From: UBA4416 sp020846025
GTDB taxonomy: Bacteria; Bacteroidota; Bacteroidia; B-17B0; Aurantibacillaceae
Reading direction: 5' to 3'
DNA: 64,000 bases
Assembly: GCA_963169295.1 (NCBI GenBank)
Contig: CAUJDD010000036.1
Span: forward strand, 1-64,000
The position numbers and the translations under genes were made by a program. Below, piece after piece: positions 1-6,967 of this stretch (the stretch's first letter is position 1; the number at the start of each line of letters is the position of its first letter). Below the pieces are notes generated by a model. The model had not been told where the DNA came from, did not search any database, and was given only the letters and a program-made list of their open reading frames with translations.

Positions 1-65
1 ATTCCTTGCTCATGTTGTTTTAACATAGCAATAATTTGACTTTCTGTGAATTGTGTTCTTTTCAT
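1..65 (-). CDS. IS3-family transposase OrfA, N-terminal fragment cut by the window edge
   Basis: Reading the minus strand from an ATG at 63-65 gives MKRTQFTESQIIAMLKQHEQ and then leaves the window. This opening, with the FTESQII core, is the start of the helix-turn-helix DNA-binding protein (OrfA, HTH_8-like) of IS3-family elements. OrfA binds the element ends; the catalytic DDE protein OrfB would be further left. Only 21 codons are visible, so group assignment and intactness cannot be judged. The ATG follows a purine-rich AAGGAAGAAAAAAC. Confidence 0.7.
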   Translation of the reverse strand, partial: MKRTQFTESQIIAMLKQHEQG

Positions 66-141
66 GTTTTTTCTTCCTTTTAAAATTAGTAATTAAATTT
101 ATTTTCTCATTTTAAATGGTCGAATTTCGGGGAAGCTTACA
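1..141 (-). mobile_element. Truncated end of an IS3-family insertion sequence
   Basis: The first 65 bases encode, on the minus strand, the start of an IS3-type OrfA. About 75 bases upstream of that start the minus strand reads TGTAAGCTTCCCCGAAATTC, beginning at position 141. IS3-family elements end in 5'-TG and their left inverted repeat lies shortly before orfA, so position 141 is a plausible element boundary. The rest of the element, its other inverted repeat and the target duplication lie outside the window, so the boundary is inferred. Confidence 0.6.
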
Positions 142-236
142 TTACCATTCCTCAAACCAATTATGCTATTCTTAAAACAACTAGTTTTCTTTTGTTTTTC
201 TTGAATTTCTTTGCTTTTGAATTTAATTTAAAGCAA

Positions 237-1064
237 ATGAAAAAAAATATACTATCAGCAGCCTTTGCTGCAATAACAGCGTTTACATTAAACGCACAAA
301 ACGTAAACATTCCTGATGCAAATTTTAAATCTTATTTGGTGGGAAATACCGCTATAAACACCAATAGCGATACAGAAATACAGGTAAGTGAAGCGTCTGC
401 TTTTAATGGCTCAATTAATATTGGCGGCCTGGGTAATGTTTCAGATTTGACCGGAATAGAAGAATTCACAGCATTAACACAACTTATCTGCTGGGGAAAT
501 CCACTGACAGATGTGGATCTAAGTAATAATTCAGCTTTAACCCTTGTTAATTTTGAGGCATTTTTGGGCGATAGCTTAGATTTTAGCGCCAACACGTTAT
601 TAACAGCAGTTTATGTGGGGTATAGTGATAGTCTTGCAAGTTTGAATATTGCTAATGGGAACAATACTAATTTTACAAATTTAAGCACGACTTCAACACC
701 TAGACTTACTTGTATTCAAGTGGACAATGCAAGCTACAGCACTGCCAACTGGACAAGCGGTGGCTTTCTTTATGCAAACGGTGGAGATAGCCAGTTCAGC
801 GAAGATTGCAGCGCAGTGTCAAGTATTGCCGACTTTTACACAACTAACAACACAATTAATATTTATCCAAATCCAACAAGTGGTGCAGTTAGTTTTCTTG
901 TTCCAATTAACTTGAAACTCACAAACGCAACAGGACAAATTGTTGCAAACAAAATAAATGTAAACACACTTGACCTTTCAGACCTACCAACAGGTATTTA
1001 CTTTATAACGCTAACCGACAATAAGGGACAATTAGTTCAGCAAAATAAAATAGTGAAAGAATAA
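237..1064 (+). CDS. Secreted leucine-rich-repeat protein with T9SS type A sorting domain
   Basis: The ATG at 237 was chosen over an upstream in-frame start at 192 because it begins a clean signal peptide ending FTLNAQ (275 residues). Residues about 22-110 (IPDANFKSYLVG..., LTGIEEFTALTQLICW, NPLTDVDLSNNSALT) match the short leucine-rich-like repeats common in Bacteroidota surface proteins. The last about 70 residues (NIYPNPTSGAVSF ... LPTGIYFITL) are a type A sorting domain, which directs export through the type IX system and surface attachment or release. The stop lies four bases before an attC-like structure, and an IS end lies about 95 bases upstream, so this may be a mobile cassette gene. 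Ligand unknown. Confidence 0.85.
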   Translation: MKKNILSAAFAAITAFTLNAQNVNIPDANFKSYLVGNTAINTNSDTEIQVSEASAFNGSINIGGLGNVSDLTGIEEFTALTQLICWGNPLTDVDLSNNSALTLVNFEAFLGDSLDFSANTLLTAVYVGYSDSLASLNIANGNNTNFTNLSTTSTPRLTCIQVDNASYSTANWTSGGFLYANGGDSQFSEDCSAVSSIADFYTTNNTINIYPNPTSGAVSFLVPINLKLTNATGQIVANKINVNTLDLSDLPTGIYFITLTDNKGQLVQQNKIVKE

Positions 1065-1068
1065 CTGT

Positions 1069-1123
1069 GCATAACATATAGGGATTAAACGAAGCTCTGC
1101 TTCGATTTAATCCTGTGTTGAAT
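1069..1123 (+). repeat. attC-like imperfect hairpin after the first gene
   Basis: The outer boxes are GCATAAC (1069-1075) and GTTGAAT (1117-1123). GTTGAAT fits the integron R' consensus GTTRRRY; GCATAAC misses the R'' consensus RYYYAAC at one position. Inside, GGGATTAAA (1081-1089) pairs with TTTAATCCT (1106-1114, one G-U pair) and CGAAGC (1090-1095) with GCTTCG (1099-1104) around a TCT loop. One base (A1105) is extrahelical and a small asymmetric internal loop separates the stem from the outer boxes. Length (55 nt) and position right after a stop codon fit a cassette recombination site. It could instead be a terminator or an unrelated repeat. Confidence 0.4.
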
Positions 1124-1232
1124 GAAACTTCGGATACCAATGTTCTTTTGCAATTTAATGACTGAAAAAAATTGTATTTATTCTAAATTTTTGTAAGTTT
1201 ATATGAAATAAACCATTCAAACTAAATTACTT

Positions 1233-1769
1233 ATGCTTAAAAAAATTCTTATTGTATTGGCTTCCATTATTGGATTATATTTTATATTATGTATTATAGG
1301 AAATTCGGACAGCAGAGTGGAAAGAATGATAGAAATTAATGCGCCAGCTGAAACAATTAAAAATACATTGTACGATTTTAAAATTTTTCAAGAGCAATGG
1401 AGTCCTTATACTAAATATGACCCACAAATGAAAACTAATTATACTGGGACAGTTGGAGAGCGTGGATATAAGTTGTCATGGGAAAGTGATAAAGAACAAG
1501 CTGGGAAAGGCTCTTTAACTTATCAATATACACATGGAGATACAATTATGAACACCTTACATTTTGACGATTTTGGTGATTCGGAAAACTATTACATACT
1601 AAAACAGCAAGGCGAGACAAGCCAAGTTGTGTGGGGCATGTATTCTCATACACCATTTATGTTTAGAGCAATGAGTTTATTTATGAGTTTTGAAGAAATG
1701 ATTGCTCCAGATTTTGAAGAAGGATTAAAGAATTTGAAGAAACTTATCGAACAAAAAAACACAAACTAA
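1233..1769 (+). CDS. SRPBCC (START-like) family membrane-anchored protein
   Basis: This 178-residue protein has one N-terminal membrane helix (residues 3-25, rich in Leu/Ile) followed by a helix-grip domain. The pattern SRVERMIEINAPAETIKNTLYDFKIFQEQWSPYTKYDP is the usual opening of polyketide-cyclase/SRPBCC domains, which bind hydrophobic ligands in a deep cavity. The C-terminal helix (residues about 155-175) is the lid typical of the fold. No catalytic residues can be assigned and the ligand is unknown. It lies just downstream of the attC-like hairpin and overlaps the convergent next gene by four bases at the stop codons. Confidence 0.75.
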   Translation: MLKKILIVLASIIGLYFILCIIGNSDSRVERMIEINAPAETIKNTLYDFKIFQEQWSPYTKYDPQMKTNYTGTVGERGYKLSWESDKEQAGKGSLTYQYTHGDTIMNTLHFDDFGDSENYYILKQQGETSQVVWGMYSHTPFMFRAMSLFMSFEEMIAPDFEEGLKNLKKLIEQKNTN

Positions 1770-2191
1770 TTTTCTTTTTGCCAAACAGTTTTATTGCCAA
1801 ATCCAAGAGTATTATTAGTAAATTTTATAAAATTAAGTTCTATACCCCAAATGTATCCTGGCTTCGCAATACTGATAGGAAACTTTTTGAGATATAGTTG
1901 ATTTAATCCGCGCTTATTAATTTCATCCTGATTGACAATAACTCCTGAAAACTGAATCCCCTTAAGTTTTGCTAAATTATTTTGATCTTGCACAATGGTT
2001 CCAGATGTAGGATTTCCATTCTTAACAAAATCATCATGTGTTGTACCAAACGAAGATTTAAAAATTAAGGTTTCTTGATTATCTGCAAAACAATAAAACG
2101 CATTAATACAATAAGGTTTATTTTGTTTATCTACAAAACAAATGGTAGCCACTTGATTTTGATTTATAAAATCAATAATATTTGTATTCAT
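1766..2191 (-). CDS. Pyridoxamine 5'-phosphate oxidase-fold (FMN-binding split barrel) protein
   Basis: The 141-residue protein begins with the standard PPOX-fold pattern: a short helix (IIDFINQNQVATICFVDKQNKPYCINAFYCF) followed by strands containing LIFKSSFGTTHDDFVKNGNPTSGTIV. Members of this superfamily bind FMN or F420 as dimers, but many small ones, like this, lack assigned substrates. The family size (about 140 residues) fits. It is convergent with the SRPBCC gene (four-base overlap). No promoter was recognised. Confidence 0.75.
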   Translation of the reverse strand: MNTNIIDFINQNQVATICFVDKQNKPYCINAFYCFADNQETLIFKSSFGTTHDDFVKNGNPTSGTIVQDQNNLAKLKGIQFSGVIVNQDEINKRGLNQLYLKKFPISIAKPGYIWGIELNFIKFTNNTLGFGNKTVWQKEN

Positions 2192-2240
2192 AATTTAAGC
2201 ATGAGGAAATTTAAAAAAAATACTACTACATAATATGTTT

Positions 2241-3257
2241 TTAAGGCTGTTGTAGCATTGGATTTTTTGTAAATGTAGTATCAGTTAATGTTTTAAGGAA
2301 AGCAACTAAATCCTGCTTATCAGTAGCGCTTAAACCTAAGCCAAACATTTTAGTGCCTTTTGTCATAATAGGATCAAGAGTAGAACTGTGTTTAACACCA
2401 GAATTATAAAAATCAACTACCTCTTCAAGAGTTTGAAATCTACCATCGTGCATATAAGGCGGAGTTAATTCAATGTTTCTTAAAGTGGGTGTTTTAAATA
2501 ATCCTAGATCGCTTGGGTTATTTGTATAATTATAACGTCCAGCGTTTACACCTGTAAATACTGAGTCAATGCCTATATTATGAAATTTGTTGTCAGTAAA
2601 AAGCCCTACTGAATGACAATGAAAACAATCCCCTTTCTCAGTAATAAACGTGATAAAACCATTCATTTGTGAAGGAGTAAAGTTTGCAGTATGCTGATAG
2701 AATTTATCGTACAAAGAATTAGAAGAAACCATTACTCTAAAAAATTGGGCCAAAGCATATTCAACATTTTTATGAGTTATGACATCAACATTAAAAACTT
2801 TTTTAAATTCACTTTTATAATATGAAGAGTTGTTTAATTTAGATATATCTGTTTGAAAAAAATCTTCTACCTCAAATTTCATAATGTCTTCTAAGGTACC
2901 ATTTATATGTCCATCCCATAAAAAAGTAGAATTCCATGCTAAATTTATATGCGGTAAGGAATTTGCCGAATAACTAGAAAAGGACTCAGGTGCATTATGA
3001 CAAGTAGAACAAGAGTTTCCATTATTTGATAAAATAGGATCGTAATACAATTGTCTTCCCAAACTTATTCCTTCTACAGTCAAGGGATTATCTACTGGTA
3101 TTTCCATTTTAGGAAAATAATCAGGAACATTCACTGTATAAGGTGTAAGCGGTGTAGCGGTGTTAGGCTCTATCTCCTCCGCACTATTTTTAGTACAGTT
3201 AAATAATAGAAGAGCTAAGAATATTACACTAGTTATTTTGAATAATATTAAACGCAT
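2241..3257 (-). CDS. Di-haem cytochrome c peroxidase / MauG-type lipoprotein (MbnH-like)
   Basis: The start at 3257 gives MRLILFKITSVIFLALLLFNC, a lipoprotein signal with the acylated Cys at about residue 20, 338 residues in all; a further upstream start would add 34 residues before the signal and is rejected. Two haem c motifs are visible, CSTCH (residues 83-87) and CFHCH (211-215), with YMHDGRFQTLEEVVDFYN near the C-terminus, all typical of bacterial di-haem peroxidases. Its start overlaps the end of the MbnP-like gene by 29 bases, so the two are likely translationally coupled. In the MbnP/MbnH pairs studied, MbnH oxidises a tryptophan of MbnP to kynurenine to make a copper site. Here that role is inferred from pairing. 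Confidence 0.88.
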   Translation of the reverse strand: MRLILFKITSVIFLALLLFNCTKNSAEEIEPNTATPLTPYTVNVPDYFPKMEIPVDNPLTVEGISLGRQLYYDPILSNNGNSCSTCHNAPESFSSYSANSLPHINLAWNSTFLWDGHINGTLEDIMKFEVEDFFQTDISKLNNSSYYKSEFKKVFNVDVITHKNVEYALAQFFRVMVSSNSLYDKFYQHTANFTPSQMNGFITFITEKGDCFHCHSVGLFTDNKFHNIGIDSVFTGVNAGRYNYTNNPSDLGLFKTPTLRNIELTPPYMHDGRFQTLEEVVDFYNSGVKHSSTLDPIMTKGTKMFGLGLSATDKQDLVAFLKTLTDTTFTKNPMLQQP

Positions 3258-3996
3258 CTTGTAAGTTTGTTTTAATATGAGACATTGCGATGGAATCAGA
3301 CATCGTATAATTTGCTTCAGCATTAAGGTCATATAAATAAGGACTTGTAAATGCTTCATTCACATCAAATGAAATAGAGCACTGATGACTTGCATTCGGA
3401 AAGCTTAAATTCTTAAGAATCGTAACTTGTACCAAGTTTTCATTTTTTCCTAAATGAACCGCATAACCTTTAGACACACTAGCGCCATCTAAATAATGTC
3501 CTTCCATTTTTATAAAATGATAACCACCACCCATCATTGTTGGCCAAGCCATATTTAAATTATCCATAGTTGTTTCTAATCCGTTGTCAACATTCTTAAT
3601 TGTATCTAATCCCAACAGAAATTGGACTTCTACATAATCTCCTTTCGGAACATCACTTAATTGGAAAGAAGATTTTGAAACAATCTTTGGGTCGATATAA
3701 AACACCTGATTTGATTTAAATATACTCCCATTAGCATGTTTCAACCACACGTTTGAAATATACAGATTGATAGTATTTACACTAAATTGATTGCCTGCCG
3801 CATTGGTATTTGAAATAGAATCCCAAAGTAAGGTCTGAGTACCATTTTTAGGTATAAAACTAAAAGTAACTGAGGTGGTTGTACTTTCAGGCTCTTCAAC
3901 TTTGTCTGAAACCTTCGTGTCTTTTTTACAAGCACTCATTATTACAGTAATGAACATTATAATGAATAATCGGGCATAAAAATTAAAAGCTTTCAT
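3229..3996 (-). CDS. MbnP-like copper-binding lipoprotein
   Basis: The ATG at 3996 starts MKAFNFYARLFIIMFITVIM followed by SAC, a lipoprotein signal with Cys23 (255 residues). A longer start at 4056 would bury the signal peptide. The body has hallmarks of MbnP proteins: VTFSFIPKNG near the start, VNTINLYISNVWLKHANG, and the central NMAWPTMMGGGYHFIKMEGH with clustered Trp, Met and His. MbnP proteins bind copper in the periplasm, in part through a kynurenine made by the partner di-haem enzyme; which Trp would be modified here cannot be told. It is the first gene of the minus-strand pair, divergent from the Rrf2 gene, with palindromic sites between them. Confidence 0.85.
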   Translation of the reverse strand: MKAFNFYARLFIIMFITVIMSACKKDTKVSDKVEEPESTTTSVTFSFIPKNGTQTLLWDSISNTNAAGNQFSVNTINLYISNVWLKHANGSIFKSNQVFYIDPKIVSKSSFQLSDVPKGDYVEVQFLLGLDTIKNVDNGLETTMDNLNMAWPTMMGGGYHFIKMEGHYLDGASVSKGYAVHLGKNENLVQVTILKNLSFPNASHQCSISFDVNEAFTSPYLYDLNAEANYTMSDSIAMSHIKTNLQDAFNIIQNN

Positions 3997-4094
3997 TATA
4001 TTAAGAAATTTTAAAATCAATAAAATAAAGTTACTGAATAATTCACTAAAATTCAATTTTTAACATTAAGATTTACCAAATATATGCAAAAAAA

Positions 4095-4162
4095 TAGGAT
4101 AATATTTATTTAAATTAGGATAAAAATATCCGATTTAATTCGTACATTTAAAACGAATTAAA
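4095..4162. promoter_or_regulatory. Palindromic operator region between mbnP-like and rrf2-like genes
   Basis: Two inverted repeats and one direct repeat lie in this 189-base divergent intergenic region. GGATA-AAAA-TATCC (4118-4131) is a perfect inverted repeat. TAGGATAA occurs at 4095-4102 and again at 4116-4123, exactly 21 bases (two helical turns) apart. TTTAATTCGT (4134-4143) and ACGAATTAAA (4153-4162) form a perfect 10-base inverted repeat with a 9-base spacer. Sites of this kind next to an Rrf2 gene are probable self-regulatory operators; which protein binds which palindrome is inferred. Confidence 0.55.
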
Positions 4163-4185
4163 TTTTACGAATAACTTAAAATCTC

Positions 4186-4623
4186 ATGATATTTTCAAAG
4201 GCTTGCGAATATGGCATAAAAGCAACAGTTTATATTGCACAAAAATCATTAAATAAAGAACAGTGTAACTTAACAGATATTTCAAATGAAATTGATTCGC
4301 CAAAAGCATTTACGGCTAAAATTTTACAAAAATTAGTTAGAGCTGGTATAGTTAACTCGAGTAAAGGTAAGCTAGGAGGCTTTGGTATTAATATGAAAGA
4401 CTCTAAAAAAATTAAATTAATAGATGTTATTACTGCCATTGATGGGAATATGATTGAAAAAACTTGCGTTTTAGGATTAAAAAAATGTTCTGAAGACCAC
4501 CCCTGTCCCGTTCACAATCAATTTAAATTTATTAAAAAAGATTTACTAAAGATGGTTCATAAAACAACCCTTTCTGATATGTCGAGAAGTGTAGATATAG
4601 GGTTAAGTTGTTTAAAAATCTAA
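4186..4623 (+). CDS. Rrf2-family transcriptional regulator
   Basis: The 145-residue protein opens with MIFSKACEYGIKATVYIA, the Rrf2 winged-helix signature, and continues with DISNEIDSPKAFTAKILQKLVRAGIV and SSKGKLGGFGI (recognition helix and wing). A loop near residues 94-107 has three cysteines (CVLGLKKCSEDHPC), matching the Fe-S-binding region of IscR/NsrR/RsrR-type members, so it may sense iron-sulfur status, nitric oxide or redox state. It is divergent from the MbnP-like gene and lies 10 bases upstream of the first FixH-like lipoprotein gene. It most likely controls this metal locus through the palindromes upstream of it. Confidence 0.92.
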   Translation: MIFSKACEYGIKATVYIAQKSLNKEQCNLTDISNEIDSPKAFTAKILQKLVRAGIVNSSKGKLGGFGINMKDSKKIKLIDVITAIDGNMIEKTCVLGLKKCSEDHPCPVHNQFKFIKKDLLKMVHKTTLSDMSRSVDIGLSCLKI

Positions 4624-4633
4624 CTTCAAAATT

Positions 4634-5479
4634 ATGATGAAAATAAAAACTTTATCACTAGTATTAATTTTATGCTTAAGTGTTTTTACGTTTTGTAAAA
4701 AGCAACATGATAATGAGCCAGAAGAAGAAGAAACATCAAGCATAAATAATACTAGTAATTTGTTAAAGATAGGAGAAACGTATATAATTGGAGCAAATGC
4801 CAAAGTGTTAATATTTGCTCCAAGAAATTTAGAAACTGGATATAACTCTTTGTATATTCAGTTTATTGATTCGGCAAGTGGAAACGCCTTAAACTATGGA
4901 CACTGCAAAATTTTTGCAAAAATGAATATGGGCGGAACAATACACTACGCCCCTATTGAAAATTCAACAGACAGTGTGGTTACTGATAATTATTATAAAA
5001 GAGCCGTTGTATTTCCAATGACAGGTACTGCATCTCAATGGCAATTATTAATAAATTACCATAATCATACCAATAACACAACAGGTAATGGAACGTTAAA
5101 CATTCAAGTAAATGCAAGTACTCCTAGCCGGTTTAAGGATCTTGTATTAGCATTAGATAGCAATAAACAAGTTTACATGTCATTAGTGCAGCCCGAACTA
5201 CCAAAAGTTGGAAAAAATAATTTTGAAATTGTATTACACCAAAAAATTACCGACTCAATATATACAACCATTAATTCGTACTCAGTAGAAATTGAACCTG
5301 AAATGGCCAGTATGGAACATGGCTCTCCCTTTAATGTAAATCCCATATTCACTGAGAAGGGACATTATTTTGGAAGGGTAAATTTCACAATGACAGGCGC
5401 ATGGATTGTTCATGTGAGATTATTTAAAAATGGCACATTAATCAGTACCGACCAGATTTTTGATATGGATGTACATTAA
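4634..5479 (+). CDS. FixH/YtkA-like lipoprotein, Met/His-rich (paralogue 1)
   Basis: The 281-residue protein has a lipoprotein signal ending FTFC (Cys21) and an acidic linker. Its first module contains YGHCKIFAKMNMGG and its second, from about residue 170, the FixH/YtkA-like pattern VEIEPEMASMEHGSP ... GHYFGRVNFTMTGAWIVHV. The clustered Met and His residues are typical of copper-binding loops. It is closely similar along its whole length to the protein encoded at 6119-6967, so a duplication is evident. It follows the Rrf2 gene by 10 bases, so they probably share a transcript. A copper-chaperone or receptor-partner role is inferred from motifs and from the OprC-like receptor nearby. Confidence 0.7.
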   Translation: MMKIKTLSLVLILCLSVFTFCKKQHDNEPEEEETSSINNTSNLLKIGETYIIGANAKVLIFAPRNLETGYNSLYIQFIDSASGNALNYGHCKIFAKMNMGGTIHYAPIENSTDSVVTDNYYKRAVVFPMTGTASQWQLLINYHNHTNNTTGNGTLNIQVNASTPSRFKDLVLALDSNKQVYMSLVQPELPKVGKNNFEIVLHQKITDSIYTTINSYSVEIEPEMASMEHGSPFNVNPIFTEKGHYFGRVNFTMTGAWIVHVRLFKNGTLISTDQIFDMDVH

Positions 5480-5562
5480 TCAAATTGGCCTTCAATTAAA
5501 AATATATAATCTATATCTTTTTTAATTATGATTATAATCAGTTAAAATTAAAGATAAGGCTT

Positions 5563-5570
5563 TACCTTTG
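5563..5570 (+). promoter_or_regulatory. Bacteroidota -7 box before the small Cys-rich gene
   Basis: TACCTTTG is an exact match to the TAnnTTTG -7 element, 17 bases before the ATG at 5588. No good -33 TTG lies at the usual distance, so strength is uncertain. It would start a transcript covering 5588-8970. Confidence 0.5.
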
Positions 5571-5587
5571 TATTTGAATTTCCTCTT

Positions 5588-5956
5588 ATGAGAATAATTG
5601 TTGCTATAATTCTTGTTGTTGGTTTACTAAGTTCTACTTTCAGTAAATTGTATTTATTCTCAAATTACATTATAAATAAGGAATTAATTACCAAAAAGTA
5701 TTGTGAGAATAAGTCTAAACCAAAATTAAAATGTAAAGGTAAGTGTCATCTAAAAAAACAATTGCATGAACAAGAAGAAAAGGAAGGCACAACAAAAAAC
5801 ACATTTAAAGAGATAAATGAAATACTTTTAATCTCAGAGAACAATGAATTAAAATTATTAAACATAGAAACACCAAACGCTTCGCTAAATGGTAAATTCA
5901 TTCCAAGTAATTTACCTAAAGCTACTCAGTCTATTTTTCACCCACCTACCTGTTAA
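5588..5956 (+). CDS. Small single-pass membrane protein with Cys-rich segment
   Basis: The 122-residue protein has an N-terminal hydrophobic helix (residues 1-25) and then a cluster CENKSKPKLKCKGKCHLKKQ (about residues 40-59) with three Cys and one His, followed by a Glu/Lys-rich linker. The C-terminus ends in HPPTC. I recognise the pattern 'C-x-n-K...KC-x-GKC-x-L-x-K' as one that recurs beside TonB receptor genes in Bacteroidota, but no function is established. Its position between two FixH-like lipoprotein genes and before the copper-type receptor suggests a metal-related job at the inner membrane. Confidence 0.6.
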   Translation: MRIIVAIILVVGLLSSTFSKLYLFSNYIINKELITKKYCENKSKPKLKCKGKCHLKKQLHEQEEKEGTTKNTFKEINEILLISENNELKLLNIETPNASLNGKFIPSNLPKATQSIFHPPTC

Positions 5957-6118
5957 GTTTGGCTGTATTAGCCATATCCTACGTTTATCCTGAAATTAAT
6001 TAGCCAATTCAATTCTCACACCCCTTCTTGAGTGTGTAGGGATTTGTGTGTAGTTACAAATTAAGGTTATTGATTTCAATCATTAAATCAATATTTAACA
6101 TTAAAAAAAATAGAACTT

Positions 6119-6967
6119 ATGAAAACGCTTAACAAAATTAAACTCTTAACATTTTTACTCTTCATTATTGGAATTTCAAGTGCCTGTAAAAAAAACAAAT
6201 CTATTGAACCAGAAGAAGAAGTTACAACACCAAGCACGCCCAACAACCTAATAAAAATTGGAGAAACTTATATTGTTGGGGCAAATGCAAAAGCTTCAAT
6301 ATATACAGATAAAGCTTTTGAAACTGGATATAATCTTATCTATGTAGCTTTTACTGATTCAACAGATGGAAGTGCTCTTAATATGGGCCACTGTAATATC
6401 TCTCCATTAATGAATATGGGAAGTATGTCTCATGGTTCACCAGTAGAAAACACAAGTGATACAATTAGTACAAATGGCTACTTTAGAAGCGCTGTTATAT
6501 TCTCAATGGCTGGAACTGCTTCTCAGTGGTCATTAAATATTAATTTCCATAACCACAAAAATGGCAAATCAGGACTAGGCTCTCTTGGCGTAGATGTGTC
6601 AGCAAGTTCTCCTAGTAAATTTAAAAGTGTAGTTTTAGCATTAGATAGTAATAAAAAAGTGTTTATTAGCCTGGTACAACCAACCAACCCATCTGTTGGA
6701 ACCAATAATTTTGAAATAACCTTACATCAACGTGTAAACGGAATGACTTATCCATTTATTGACCAATATACAGTTGAAATTGAACCAGAAATGCCGAGCA
6801 TGGGACATGGCTCGCCAAATAATATCAACCCAACACATGTAGGCAAGGGTCACTATTTAGGAAAAGTAAATTATACCATGTCTGGATTGTGGTATGTACA
6901 CTTAAAATTATTTAAAAATGGAACATTAATAAGTGATGATCAATATTTTGAAATGACTTTACAATAA
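6119..6967 (+). CDS. FixH/YtkA-like lipoprotein, Met/His-rich (paralogue 2)
   Basis: The 282-residue protein has a lipoprotein signal ending SSAC (Cys23) and aligns end to end with the product of 4634-5479. The putative metal loops are richer here: MGHCNISPLMNMGSMSHGSP (about residues 89-108) and VEIEPEMPSMGHGSPNN (about 221-237). The FixH/YtkA-like module fills the second half. Its stop codon shares one base with the start of the TonB receptor gene, a strong sign of translational coupling and joint function. Likely role: an outer-membrane or periplasmic lipoprotein that handles copper with the receptor. Confidence 0.72.
   Translation: MKTLNKIKLLTFLLFIIGISSACKKNKSIEPEEEVTTPSTPNNLIKIGETYIVGANAKASIYTDKAFETGYNLIYVAFTDSTDGSALNMGHCNISPLMNMGSMSHGSPVENTSDTISTNGYFRSAVIFSMAGTASQWSLNINFHNHKNGKSGLGSLGVDVSASSPSKFKSVVLALDSNKKVFISLVQPTNPSVGTNNFEITLHQRVNGMTYPFIDQYTVEIEPEMPSMGHGSPNNINPTHVGKGHYLGKVNYTMSGLWYVHLKLFKNGTLISDDQYFEMTLQ

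Noticed and set aside
2241..3359. Longer form of the di-haem peroxidase starting at 3359
   Set aside because: The extra 34 residues precede a clear lipoprotein signal peptide and lie inside the MbnP-like coding region.
2241..4056. Methanobactin biosynthesis cluster
   Set aside because: MbnP/MbnH-like genes are present but no precursor peptide, MbnB or MbnC homologue is seen; MbnP/MbnH pairs occur alone in many bacteria.
5957..6118. Possible hairpin CACAC...GTGTG in the gap before the second FixH-like gene
   Set aside because: Only a five-base stem with a long loop and no T run; not supportable as a terminator or riboswitch.
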